From Candidatus Kaiserbacteria bacterium (GTDB lineage: Bacteria; Patescibacteriota; Minisyncoccia; Phycocordibacterales; UBA12088): a stretch of 11,164 nt of DNA. Both the position numbers and the translations under genes were made by a program. Positions 1-6,610 of the stretch are shown here, one piece after another (within the stretch, counting starts at the first letter, position 1; each line of letters starts with the position of its first letter). The notes beneath the pieces are model-generated. The model was not told where the DNA came from. It saw nothing but the letters and a program-made list of their open reading frames with translations, and ran no database searches. Where the stretch lies: assembly GCA_007116405.1 (NCBI GenBank), contig SKIN01000011.1, positions 1 through 11,164 on the forward strand. The letters run 5' to 3'.

Positions 1-69
1 GATAAGGGATTCGAACCCCTGGCCTTTCCCACGTCAAGGGAACGCTCTAGCCAACTGAGCTAATCGCCC
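1..69 (-). tRNA. tRNA-Val(GAC), 3' end cut by window edge
   Basis: Read on the minus strand the gene starts GGGCGATTAGCTCAG. It has a D arm, the anticodon stem TTCCC/GGGAA closing the loop TTGACGT (anticodon GAC, valine), a five-base variable loop and a T arm with TTCGAAT. Only ATC of the 3' acceptor strand (pairing with bases 5-7) is inside the window, so the last acceptor bases, the discriminator and any CCA lie outside. It decodes GUC/GUU valine codons and is a substrate of the ValRS encoded about 3 kb away. It diverges from tsaD. A possible -10 (TAGTAT) lies about 12 bases upstream of its 5' end. Confidence 0.95.
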
Positions 70-111
70 GTACACGGAATACTACATTGTTTGGTTGCTT
101 CAGGCAAGAAA

Positions 112-120
112 TGGTAGGAT
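112..120 (+). promoter_or_regulatory. candidate extended -10 for tsaD
   Basis: TGGTAGGAT fits the extended -10 form TGnTAnnAT seen at several other starts in this window. It ends 7 bases before the tsaD ATG, so transcription from it would begin at or next to the start codon (leaderless). The AGGA inside it could instead act as a ribosome-binding site 8 bases before the ATG; sequence alone cannot separate the two readings. Confidence 0.4.
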
Positions 121-127
121 ATGGGGC

Positions 128-1372
128 ATGAGGATACTTGCTATAGAAACATCGTGCGATGAGACCGCTGTGGCAGTACTCGAGGCCGAGGGAACACCGG
201 ACACCGCGTCATTCAAGGTGCGCGGAAATGCCTTGTACTCGCAGGCCGGCAAGCATGCTGCATTCGGTGGTGTATACCCGGACTTGGCAAAACGCGAGCA
301 TGCCGCCAACCTTGTTCCACTCCTGCATGCCGCTCTCACCGAATCGAGACTACGTGTGGATGAACCGACGAACCTATCTTCCGACAAACAGCAGCATCTG
401 CGGGAATTGTTGGTACGCGAAGAGGCGCTCGTAAACGCACTGATTCCGTACCTCCGCAACCATGGCAAACCGAGCGTTGATGCTATTGCGGTCACACAGG
501 GCCCGGGACTTGAACCAGCGCTATGGGTTGGAGTGAATTTTGCACGAGCGCTTGCAAACGTTTGGGACCTGCCTATCATTCCGGTGAACCATCTCGAAGG
601 ACACATCATCGCGAGCGCGGTCGCGTCGCATGCCGACCAACCCTCACGCTTTACGGTAGATCAGATGCAATTCCCGCTTCTTGGTCTCGTGCTCTCAGGC
701 GGACACACCGAGTTCATTTACGCACCCTCATGGGGTGACTACAGCGTAGTGGGCACGACACGCGATGACTCCATCGGTGAGGCATTCGATAAGGTCGCTC
801 GGCTCCTGGGGATACCCTATCCCGGTGGCCCCGGTATCTCAGCGCTCGCACACACGTATCGCACGGCACGCAAGGCAAAGGTCAGTGCCCCACTTGCAAA
901 ACGCCCGAGGTTTCTCCCCCGCCCCATGGAACACTCACCCGACCTCGACTTCTCATTCTCGGGACTGAAGACCGCTGTGCTATACCACGTTAGAGAATTG
1001 GGCGAACTCAGTGATGAGGACAAAGGCAAGATAGCTGAGGAATTTGAAGAAGCGGTCACCGACGTGGTGCTCGCAAAGACGAAGCGTGCTCTTGAGACGT
1101 ACCCCGCCGCAACCTTCGTCATTGGGGGTGGTGTGTCTGCAAACAGCTACCTTCGAGCACGCATCTCCGGATTCTTTGCGCATCACGCACTCGACACATC
1201 CTTGCGGCTGCCGGCGATCGGGCTTTCAACCGACAATGCGGTGATGATAGGCATGGCGGGATACTTCATGCATCTGCGCGGCGCAAACACACTGAGTGCG
1301 CACGAGCCACTTCGTGCGGACGGAACACTCAGCATGCACACGCCACGGGAAACAGATGAGGCACAACCGTAA
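128..1372 (+). CDS. tsaD: tRNA N6-adenosine threonylcarbamoyltransferase TsaD
   Basis: TsaD (Kae1/YgjD family, ASKHA fold) transfers the threonylcarbamoyl group from threonylcarbamoyl-AMP to A37 of tRNAs reading ANN codons, in the cytoplasm with TsaB and TsaE. The N-terminus MRILAIETSCDETAVAV is typical. The metal-binding HLEGH is at residues 155-159, LSGGHTEF at about 189-196, GEAFDKVARLLG at 218-229, GGVSAN at 334-339 and the C-terminal STDN with the metal-ligand Asp at 369. At 414 residues it is about 70 longer than the usual 335-345. Much of the excess is a charged helical insertion at about residues 73-117, between the REHAANLVPLL helix and DAIAVTQGPGL. The ATG at 128 fits the family start; an in-frame TTG at 95 would add 11 unrelated residues. 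It ends in an intrinsic terminator. Confidence 0.96.
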   Translation: MRILAIETSCDETAVAVLEAEGTPDTASFKVRGNALYSQAGKHAAFGGVYPDLAKREHAANLVPLLHAALTESRLRVDEPTNLSSDKQQHLRELLVREEALVNALIPYLRNHGKPSVDAIAVTQGPGLEPALWVGVNFARALANVWDLPIIPVNHLEGHIIASAVASHADQPSRFTVDQMQFPLLGLVLSGGHTEFIYAPSWGDYSVVGTTRDDSIGEAFDKVARLLGIPYPGGPGISALAHTYRTARKAKVSAPLAKRPRFLPRPMEHSPDLDFSFSGLKTAVLYHVRELGELSDEDKGKIAEEFEEAVTDVVLAKTKRALETYPAATFVIGGGVSANSYLRARISGFFAHHALDTSLRLPAIGLSTDNAVMIGMAGYFMHLRGANTLSAHEPLRADGTLSMHTPRETDEAQP

Positions 1373-1396
1373 AAAGCGCGATGACGCGCTTTTTTA
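1371..1396. terminator. bidirectional intrinsic terminator between tsaD and the converging operon
   Basis: AAAAAGCGCG, loop ATGA, then CGCGCTTTTTT: a GC stem flanked by A and T runs, so it works as hairpin plus U-tract on both strands. It begins inside the tsaD stop codon. On the minus strand it lies about 30 bases after the stop of the 97-residue gene, so it can end both convergent transcripts. Confidence 0.85.
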
Positions 1397-1424
1397 CTTT
1401 TCGTGGCACCGATAACCACCTTTG

Positions 1425-1718
1425 TTAGTGCGCCGGCGCGGGTTTCAGTGGGCGCCGTATCCCGTCCATAGAGACGCCGATGAAGCGTACGATGGACTTC
1501 GCCTCTTCCGCAAAATTGGGACGCTCGAACACCCGCATGATGTCGCGCTGGTGTACATGGGCAGCCACATCTTGCACGGTGCTGCGGACGACCACTCCGT
1601 CAATGGAGAGTACTTCCGGTCGCACCAGGCCTGGAACAGGTCGTGCCGCCTGCTCGGCTATCCACACGGTGCGTACCCCGTCGCATGCTATTTGTGTTTT
1701 GCTTCGTGATGTGTTCAT
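1425..1718 (-). CDS. hypothetical protein, 97 aa, second gene of a minus-strand operon
   Basis: I do not recognise this protein. It starts MNTSRSKTQIACDG, has no membrane segment or signal peptide, and alternates short hydrophobic strands with charged helix-like stretches (VLSIDGVVVRS, then a helix ending FVERP-like in RVFERPNFAEEAKSIV), consistent with a small soluble alpha/beta domain. No cysteine pair or catalytic motif is evident. The ATG lies 10 bases after the stop of the upstream membrane-protein gene, so the two are probably co-transcribed and perhaps translationally coupled; no Shine-Dalgarno is visible. An in-frame start at 1778 would overlap the upstream gene by 50 bases and is less likely. 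Codon choice resembles the neighbours, which supports it over the plus-strand open frames covering the same DNA. Confidence 0.65.
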   Translation of the reverse strand: MNTSRSKTQIACDGVRTVWIAEQAARPVPGLVRPEVLSIDGVVVRSTVQDVAAHVHQRDIMRVFERPNFAEEAKSIVRFIGVSMDGIRRPLKPAPAH

Positions 1719-1728
1719 AGTAATGGAT

Positions 1729-2580
1729 CTATACGCTATATTGATGACTTCTTGAAGTGGTGGAAATGATGTCGGCAACCCCCCTATTGCCCCACTTCTT
1801 CAGCTCGACCGTCATACCGCTATTGATGACGGGTGTATGCTCGGTTTCTTGCACTTCTTTGGTGTCGTTACTCTTGCGCGTCAAGAACGATAGTACACCC
1901 CGATATCCATAACGCCGGTCGGCTGCATCTCCAACCTGCGCTACTTCCTCATCTCGTACTGTCGCAACAGCTTCCCTGCGAGCATGCGCCCTTACGGAGA
2001 GAAGACGGATCCTCTTGAGGACAGGGGAGGTGCGTACCATGAGTAGGAAGTGGAGGAAGAACATGACCAGCGGAACACCGAAGAGGCCCATGAGCCCTAT
2101 CGGGTGAGCAAGCGCTCGCACGACCGCACCAAGCATGGGTATCGATAGTACTACCTGACTCCCGAATTCACGTGCCATGAGTGTGGCGGTGGTATGTGAC
2201 TCGCTACCTATAGGCTGCACCACGTACTGCAGAGCACCGTTTGACCGTCGAGTCTCCATGAGAATGTATGGTTGTACCGCATATCCCACCTCGCCGTGTC
2301 TACCCACCACCGCACCGAGGGTCGGTTCCATCGACACAGGACGCACTACCAGAAACGATGTGAACAAGGACTCTCCACCGGAGACAAAACTGACTCCATA
2401 GGGTAGGTATCCCCGCATGCCGGCAAGCACCGCAAGCGCCACTATGAAAAGCACGGTAAACGCGGCATACACGTATCTATAGATATCGCTCCTAAAGTGA
2501 TGTGTCGACATAGTTGTTTTTTTGTGTGTGTCCCTGGGCCACCGTTTTGGAGGCGTAGGGGTCTCTCGCTTCCGTGTCAT
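1729..2580 (-). CDS. membrane protein resembling a degenerate SipW-type (S26B) signal peptidase
   Basis: With the ATG at 2580 the product has 283 residues; an ATG at 2511 (MSTHHFRSDIYRY) gives 260 and is equally possible. Order: basic proline-rich N-tail, a hydrophobic segment (AAFTVLFIVALAVLAG), an extracytoplasmic domain with VSMEPTLG, then VVLSIPMLGAVVRALAHPIG and a second hydrophobic segment (LMGLFGVPLVMFFLHFLL), then a charged cytoplasmic tail of about 100 residues. The SMEPT motif, the late 'IPxLG...l..PiG' motif and two-helix layout match the archaeal/Bacillus SipW branch, where the Ser before Met is the nucleophile. However, the THR-type His motif is LQYVV here and no GD.N Asp motif is seen, so it may be a pseudoenzyme or an unrelated protein. 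First gene of an operon with the 97-residue protein; no clear ribosome-binding site. Confidence 0.65.
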   Translation of the reverse strand: MTRKRETPTPPKRWPRDTHKKTTMSTHHFRSDIYRYVYAAFTVLFIVALAVLAGMRGYLPYGVSFVSGGESLFTSFLVVRPVSMEPTLGAVVGRHGEVGYAVQPYILMETRRSNGALQYVVQPIGSESHTTATLMAREFGSQVVLSIPMLGAVVRALAHPIGLMGLFGVPLVMFFLHFLLMVRTSPVLKRIRLLSVRAHARREAVATVRDEEVAQVGDAADRRYGYRGVLSFLTRKSNDTKEVQETEHTPVINSGMTVELKKWGNRGVADIISTTSRSHQYSV

Positions 2581-2599
2581 ACTGCTACTCAACGGTCGA

Positions 2600-2711
2600 G
2601 GTCCGACAATATCCAAAAAGAGTTTTGGGTCGGACCCCGCGTAGCTGAGTATCAGCCCCCTGATCCAGTCACGCTTTAAGCAAACGAATACCTTGCCCGA
2701 ATCCGTTTGCT
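2600..2711 (-). promoter_or_regulatory. candidate structured 5' leader with stacked inverted repeats
   Basis: Between the probable promoter region and the membrane-protein start lie several perfect inverted repeats. 2679-2686 pairs with 2704-2711 (AGCAAACG/CGTTTGCT). Two alternative small hairpins, 2644-2648 with 2652-2656 and 2651-2655 with 2660-2664, share the central TCAG and cannot form together. A nested hairpin 2600-2607 with 2629-2636 (GGTCCGAC/GTCGGACC) encloses CCAAAA-AGAG-TTTTGG, with one AATAT bulge. The last stem ends 19 bases before the ATG at 2580. No uridine run follows any stem on this strand. The open frame runs on to a GTG at 2742, but the density of perfect pairing favours an untranslated leader. 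I match it to no known riboswitch class. Confidence 0.45.
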
Positions 2712-2753
2712 CTGTATATAGTGGTACCACCGAGACCGCCACCTCGCACTGTG

Positions 2754-2791
2754 TATATATACTAAAAATAAGGACTGGTCCTTGAGGTCAA
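2754..2791. promoter_or_regulatory. promoter/operator candidate between the membrane-protein operon and valS
   Basis: Contains TATATATA (2754-2761) within a near-palindrome, the inverted repeat AAGGAC-TG-GTCCTT (2770-2783), and on the minus strand a -35-like TTGACC (2791-2786). TTGACC and a weak -10 TATTTT would be 15 bases apart with the palindrome between them, a typical repressor position. A second possible minus-strand -10 (TATATA) lies near 2714-2719. Which one is used cannot be decided from sequence. Confidence 0.35.
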
Positions 2792-2826
2792 CCTTTGTCC
2801 GTTGTCCCAGAGGATGTGGCTCTACA

Positions 2827-2998
2827 AAGCCCCGAATATTCTAGGTCACGCATGGTCCTTTTGTTGGCTTTTTGATGGAGGGGCTTGGTCTGCGGAAACT
2901 GTGTCGCATGATGGCGCGAGCGCCTTGCAACGCACGACACTTACCCCTTCCCTCCGGTTCCGGAGTGCCGTTGCTTATCGAGAGTCACACTAATGTGC
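2827..2998 (+). other. gene-free stretch upstream of valS with several inverted repeats
   Basis: No convincing protein or known RNA is present. Inverted repeats: AAGCCCC (2827-2833) with GGGGCTT (2880-2886), an alternative AAAGCC (2826-2831) with GGCTTT in the same interval, GTGTCG (2901-2906) with CGACAC (2935-2940) enclosing GGCG-CGAG-CGCC (2913-2924), CTCCG-GTTC-CGGAG (2952-2965), and CACA-CTAA-TGTG (2987-2998). All lie upstream of the proposed valS -10, so they would be in the valS leader only if transcription starts further upstream. No T-box, RNase P, SRP or tmRNA signature is seen. Confidence 0.35.
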
Positions 2999-3022
2999 CG
3001 TATAGATACCCGGCGCTACCTG

Positions 3023-3031
3023 TGCTAGTAT
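3023..3031 (+). promoter_or_regulatory. candidate extended -10 for valS
   Basis: TGCTAGTAT (TGn plus TAGTAT). It ends 33 bases before the valS ATG and would give a leader of about 26 bases. No good -35 is visible. A second -10-like TATAGAT lies about 20 bases further upstream. Confidence 0.4.
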
Positions 3032-3064
3032 CGACCGTATATTCACTACCATTCAGTGTTGCGT

Positions 3065-5269
3065 ATGGACAAGAAATTTCTATCACCTTACGACCCCACG
3101 GCGACAGAAGACGCCATCTATGAACGCTGGCTCGCTTCCGGTCTTTTCTCACCTGAGGCGTGTGTGGCAGCGGGCGTGACTCGGGAAGACGCGGAACCCT
3201 ACTCTATCGTCCTCCCTCCTCCAAACGTGACCGGGGTACTCCACATAGGTCATGCGGCCATGCTTGCAGTCGAGGATATTCTTGTTCGATACCACAGAAT
3301 GCAGGGGTACCGAACGCTATGGATACCGGGCACCGACCACGCAGCGATTGCGACACAGTCAAAGGTTGAGAAAGAACTCCAAAAGAGCGAAAAGAAAAGT
3401 CGTCATGACCTTGGTCGCGAGGCATTCCTTGAGCGCGTTCATGCCTATGCACGCGAATCACACGACACCATCGTACATCAAGTACGTAAGATGGGATCGT
3501 CACTGGATTGGGACCGTGAGGCATTCACTTTGGACGAGACGCGACAGCGTGCCGTGTATGAGGCATTCCAGAGGCTGTACGACATGGGCCTCATCGTTCG
3601 CGGTCATCGGGTGGTGAACTGGGACCCCAAAGGTCAGACCGTGATATCCGACGATGAAATAGTGTACGAGGAACGTACAGCGACGCTATACACCTTTAAA
3701 TACGACGCATCACTACCCTTCGCCATCTCTACGACCCGACCTGAGACGAAGGTGGGAGACACGGCGGTGGCGGTGCACCCAGACGATGAACGCTATCGCT
3801 CCTACATCGGCAAAGAGTATAGCGTGACGTTCTGTGATGTTCCTCTCACGCTTCGAGTGGTCGCCGATGAATCGGTGGACCCCGCGTTTGGCACAGGGGC
3901 GCTTGGAGTCACTCCGGCACATAGTTCCATTGACGCGGAGATAGCGAAGAAGCACGACCTTCCTATGGTGCAGGTGATCAATGAGTACGCCAGAATGACC
4001 GTCGATGGCAGGCTTAACGACATGAAAGTGAACGCGGCTCGGGACACGGTCGTCGCATGGCTACGTGAGGAGGGCTTGCTCGAGAAGGAGGAACAGGTGC
4101 AGCAGAATGTATCAACCGCCGAGAGGACCGGGGCCATCATTGAACCGCTTCCGAAACTACAATGGTTCGTTGCGGTTGAAAAACCCTTCGTCCTCAAGGA
4201 ATCAAAACTCCCCGGCATACCAAGTGGTTCCACAACGACACTCAAAGACATCATGCGTACTGCGGTCAATGCGGGGGCGATCAAGATAACCCCGGACCGC
4301 TTTGAAAAGGCGTACTTCCACTGGATAGACAACCTGCATGACTGGTGCATTAGTCGACAGATATGGTATGGGCATCGTATCCCGGTATGGTACCGCAAGG
4401 GCGCGGATGGCAAGGAAGAGATGCACGTTGGCGTCGATGCGCCTAAAGGGAAAGGTTGGGAACAGGACCCGGATACGCTCGACACGTGGTTCTCGAGCGG
4501 GTTGTGGACCTTCTCCACTTTAGGGTGGCCCGAGGACACCAAAGATCTCGCCCTGTATCACCCGACATCAGTATTGGAGACCGCGTACGACATCCTCTTC
4601 TTCTGGGTGGCGCGTATGATACTGATGAGCGGAGCACTCTTGGGTGACGTGCCGTTCAGAGATGTCTATATCCACGGACTGGTCCGAGATGAGAAAGGCA
4701 AGAAAATGAGCAAGTCACTTGGTAATGCTATTGACCCCCTGACCCTTGTTGAAAAGTACGGAGCGGACGCCACACGGCTATCAGTCATTATCGGTGCTGC
4801 TGCAGGAAACGATATCAAACTGTCCGAGCAACGGGTCAAAGGCTATAAGAACTTCACGAACAAGGTGTGGAATATCGCACGCTTCATCCTTCAACACGAG
4901 GACGCCATTCTCGCAACAAAAGGAGCGGCGACACATGCCGATGACGCGGCATTGTTAAAAGAGCTCAGTGACCTCACGCGCGATGTTACCGATGATATCG
5001 AGCACTTCCGCCTCTACCTCGCCGGTGAGAAGCTCTACCACTACGTGTGGCATCGATTCGCCGATGAGATACTCGAGGAGAGTAAGCCCATTCTGCAGGG
5101 AGATGACATCGAGCGGAAGCAAGGTCGGGCGCGAGCACTCTACGACATGTTGGTCATACAGTTGAAGCTCTTGCACCCGTTCATGCCGTTTGTGACCGAG
5201 GAGATATGGTCTTCCCTTCCCGAGAAGGACAGCGACCTCCTCTTGGTCGCACCGTGGCCCGCCAAGTGA
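3065..5269 (+). CDS. valS: valine--tRNA ligase (ValRS), short form
   Basis: Class I aminoacyl-tRNA synthetase that charges tRNA-Val in the cytoplasm and hydrolyses mischarged Thr-tRNA-Val. The Rossmann catalytic domain carries HIGH (residues 60-63, in NVTGVLHIGH) and KMSKS (547-551, in GKKMSKSLGN). The CP1 editing domain lies between, with STTRPETKVGDTAVAVHPDD and FGTGALGVTPAH. CISRQIWYGHRIPVWY and DTWFSSGLW also mark the ValRS/IleRS/LeuRS group; the ValRS assignment rests on overall pattern. The anticodon-binding domain ends HPFMPFVTEEIWSSLP...APWPAK. At 734 residues it lacks the roughly 130-150-residue C-terminal part with the coiled-coil tRNA-binding arm usual in 870-950-residue enzymes. 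The ATG at 3065 follows an in-frame GTG at 3056; no Shine-Dalgarno is present. The stop is TGA. Confidence 0.96.
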   Translation: MDKKFLSPYDPTATEDAIYERWLASGLFSPEACVAAGVTREDAEPYSIVLPPPNVTGVLHIGHAAMLAVEDILVRYHRMQGYRTLWIPGTDHAAIATQSKVEKELQKSEKKSRHDLGREAFLERVHAYARESHDTIVHQVRKMGSSLDWDREAFTLDETRQRAVYEAFQRLYDMGLIVRGHRVVNWDPKGQTVISDDEIVYEERTATLYTFKYDASLPFAISTTRPETKVGDTAVAVHPDDERYRSYIGKEYSVTFCDVPLTLRVVADESVDPAFGTGALGVTPAHSSIDAEIAKKHDLPMVQVINEYARMTVDGRLNDMKVNAARDTVVAWLREEGLLEKEEQVQQNVSTAERTGAIIEPLPKLQWFVAVEKPFVLKESKLPGIPSGSTTTLKDIMRTAVNAGAIKITPDRFEKAYFHWIDNLHDWCISRQIWYGHRIPVWYRKGADGKEEMHVGVDAPKGKGWEQDPDTLDTWFSSGLWTFSTLGWPEDTKDLALYHPTSVLETAYDILFFWVARMILMSGALLGDVPFRDVYIHGLVRDEKGKKMSKSLGNAIDPLTLVEKYGADATRLSVIIGAAAGNDIKLSEQRVKGYKNFTNKVWNIARFILQHEDAILATKGAATHADDAALLKELSDLTRDVTDDIEHFRLYLAGEKLYHYVWHRFADEILEESKPILQGDDIERKQGRARALYDMLVIQLKLLHPFMPFVTEEIWSSLPEKDSDLLLVAPWPAK

Positions 5270-5307
5270 TACCTGTGTACAGCACGCACTCACAACGCCG
5301 ATAGGCC

Positions 5308-5316
5308 TGGTACACT
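5308..5316 (+). promoter_or_regulatory. candidate extended -10 for the prsW-hsp20 operon
   Basis: TGGTACACT lies 12 bases before the prsW-like ATG, implying a leader of only a few bases. It is nearly identical to the -10 elements proposed for tRNA-Phe and tRNA-Arg. The region 17 bases upstream has no good -35 hexamer. Confidence 0.5.
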
Positions 5317-5328
5317 GGTAGCATTGCC

Positions 5329-6093
5329 ATGCTTGTTGAGTTGACCATCTTCTACGCCCTTCTTGGTGGCATCATCCCTGCCTTATTGTGGCTGTGGTTC
5401 TTTCTGAAAGAAGACAGCGCGCGTCCGGAGCCACGATGGCTGATTCTTGCTGCATTTCTCTCCGGCATGCTTGCGGTGGTGCTCGCGCTACCTGCCTCAA
5501 TGCTCGGAAAGTGTGTGGCGGCGGGAACCTGGCCGATGCACGGGCTACTTACGTCACTCCCTGAGACACTGCAGTTCTGCATGGCACTGCCTGGCCCTGA
5601 CCCGATATTCCTGTGGGCGGCCATCGAGGAGCTTCTCAAATACTTCGTTGCCGTTACTATCATCCTTTGGCGTAAAGCGGTCGACGAGCCCATCGACGCG
5701 ATGATATACCTCATCACGGTCGCGCTTGGATTTGCGGCGCTAGAGACGGGACTGTTCCTCATGGACCCGTTGGGCCGCGGGGATATCACCGGCGGCATCC
5801 TGACCGGCAATTTACGCTTCATGGGTGCTGCGCTACTCCATACACTTGCAAGTGCGGTAGTTGGTTTTGCTATTGCTATCACCTTCTACAGATCCTACAT
5901 CGTTCAGTTCTTTGCTTTATGCACAGGTCTCATCCTCGCCACTGTGTTGCATGCATTGTTCAACCACCATATAATTGCGAGTAGTGGAGAGCGAACAGCC
6001 GTGGTATTCTTTTCAGTATGGCTCGGCGTGATCGTTCTGCTCCTTCTCTTTGAGCGAGCCAAGAGAATTACTCATCCTCATTCACAACAGTAA
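5329..6093 (+). CDS. PrsW-family intramembrane metalloprotease
   Basis: A 254-residue polytopic membrane protein of the PrsW/CAAX-protease (CPBP-related) type. Conserved residues sit in hydrophobic helices: EELLK (Glu100, Glu101, Lys104), Glu139 in FAALETGLF, His171 in LLHTLASAVVG and His208/His213-214 in LHALFNHH. These are the putative metal or catalytic residues of PF13367-type proteins. About seven to eight membrane segments can be read from the hydrophobic stretches. In Bacillus subtilis PrsW starts cleavage of the anti-sigma factor RsiW under envelope stress; the substrate here is unknown and no sigma/anti-sigma pair is nearby. First gene of an operon with hsp20, which begins 3 bases after its stop. 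The ATG at 5329 opens directly into the first membrane helix, and no ribosome-binding site is evident. Confidence 0.88.
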   Translation: MLVELTIFYALLGGIIPALLWLWFFLKEDSARPEPRWLILAAFLSGMLAVVLALPASMLGKCVAAGTWPMHGLLTSLPETLQFCMALPGPDPIFLWAAIEELLKYFVAVTIILWRKAVDEPIDAMIYLITVALGFAALETGLFLMDPLGRGDITGGILTGNLRFMGAALLHTLASAVVGFAIAITFYRSYIVQFFALCTGLILATVLHALFNHHIIASSGERTAVVFFSVWLGVIVLLLLFERAKRITHPHSQQ

Positions 6094-6096
6094 GAT

Positions 6097-6609
6097 ATGC
6101 CAAAACCTAAACAGTCTTTCTTCCAACGCCTGACCGGCGCAGTCGACGTCGACGACGGATACGATGATGTATACGAGGATGAAGTAGTGGAACGTCAGGG
6201 TCCCGGCCCCCGCTCTCGGGAAGCCGATCCACGTCAGGAAGAATCATCCATGGAAGAGTGGATGGAAGATGATGGCGTAGAGGGTCAGCTCACCGTGGAC
6301 GTGTATCAGACTCCGGACGAGATAGTGATTCGAAGCATTGTTGCCGGTGTCCGTCCTGATGACCTTGACGTTTCCATCTCACGTGACATGGTGACCATAC
6401 GAGGTACACGAGAGGAGCATAAAGAGGTCTCAGACGACAGTTATTTCCATAAGGAGTTGTACTGGGGTTCGTTCTCACGCACCGTCCTCCTCCCTGCTGA
6501 GGTGGAAGTGGAAGAAGCTCAAGCTGCTGAGAAACATGGCCTCTTGACCATCCGACTGCCAAAAATAGACAAAGAAAAGCAGACGAAACTCAAAGTAAAG
6601 ACAACATAG
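6097..6609 (+). CDS. small heat-shock protein, Hsp20/alpha-crystallin family
   Basis: A 170-residue ATP-independent holdase expected to bind unfolding proteins in the cytoplasm and form oligomers. Residues 17-62 are an unusually acidic, disordered-looking N-terminal arm rich in Asp and Glu. The alpha-crystallin domain spans about 64-156, with LTVDVYQTPDEIVIRSIVAG at its start, the WGSFSRTVLLP segment near 123-133 and the family signature GLLTIRLPK at 148-156. The tail TKLKVKTT holds an LxV that may serve as the I/V-x-I/V motif used in oligomer assembly. The start is 3 bases after the prsW-like stop, so the two are probably co-expressed. No heat-shock element such as CIRCE is visible upstream of the operon. 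A 19-bp hairpin follows. Confidence 0.95.
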   Translation: MPKPKQSFFQRLTGAVDVDDGYDDVYEDEVVERQGPGPRSREADPRQEESSMEEWMEDDGVEGQLTVDVYQTPDEIVIRSIVAGVRPDDLDVSISRDMVTIRGTREEHKEVSDDSYFHKELYWGSFSRTVLLPAEVEVEEAQAAEKHGLLTIRLPKIDKEKQTKLKVKTT

Positions 6610-6610
6610 A

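Noticed and set aside
1422..1755. Plus-strand open frames opposite the 97-residue gene
   Set aside because: Low-complexity shadow sequence, no promoter after the tsaD terminator, and the minus-strand product looks more protein-like with matching codon choice.
2722..2735. GGTGGTACC on the minus strand as a T-box motif
   Set aside because: No specifier stem, no terminator with a T run after it, and the sequence is part of the palindrome GTGGTACCAC; it also points away from valS.
2581..2742. N-terminal extension of the membrane protein to a GTG at 2742
   Set aside because: It would translate through several perfect inverted repeats, has no ribosome-binding site, and adds a tail unlike an anchored protein start. 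Kept only as an alternative.
2581..3064. RNase P RNA, SRP RNA, tmRNA or a c-di-GMP riboswitch in the large intergenic region
   Set aside because: Hallmark sequences of these RNAs were looked for on both strands and not found; CACGCA at about 2847 is too little for a GEMM motif.
3802..4542. 246-codon minus-strand open frame inside valS
   Set aside because: Ser/Cys-rich shadow of a conserved gene with no start signals.
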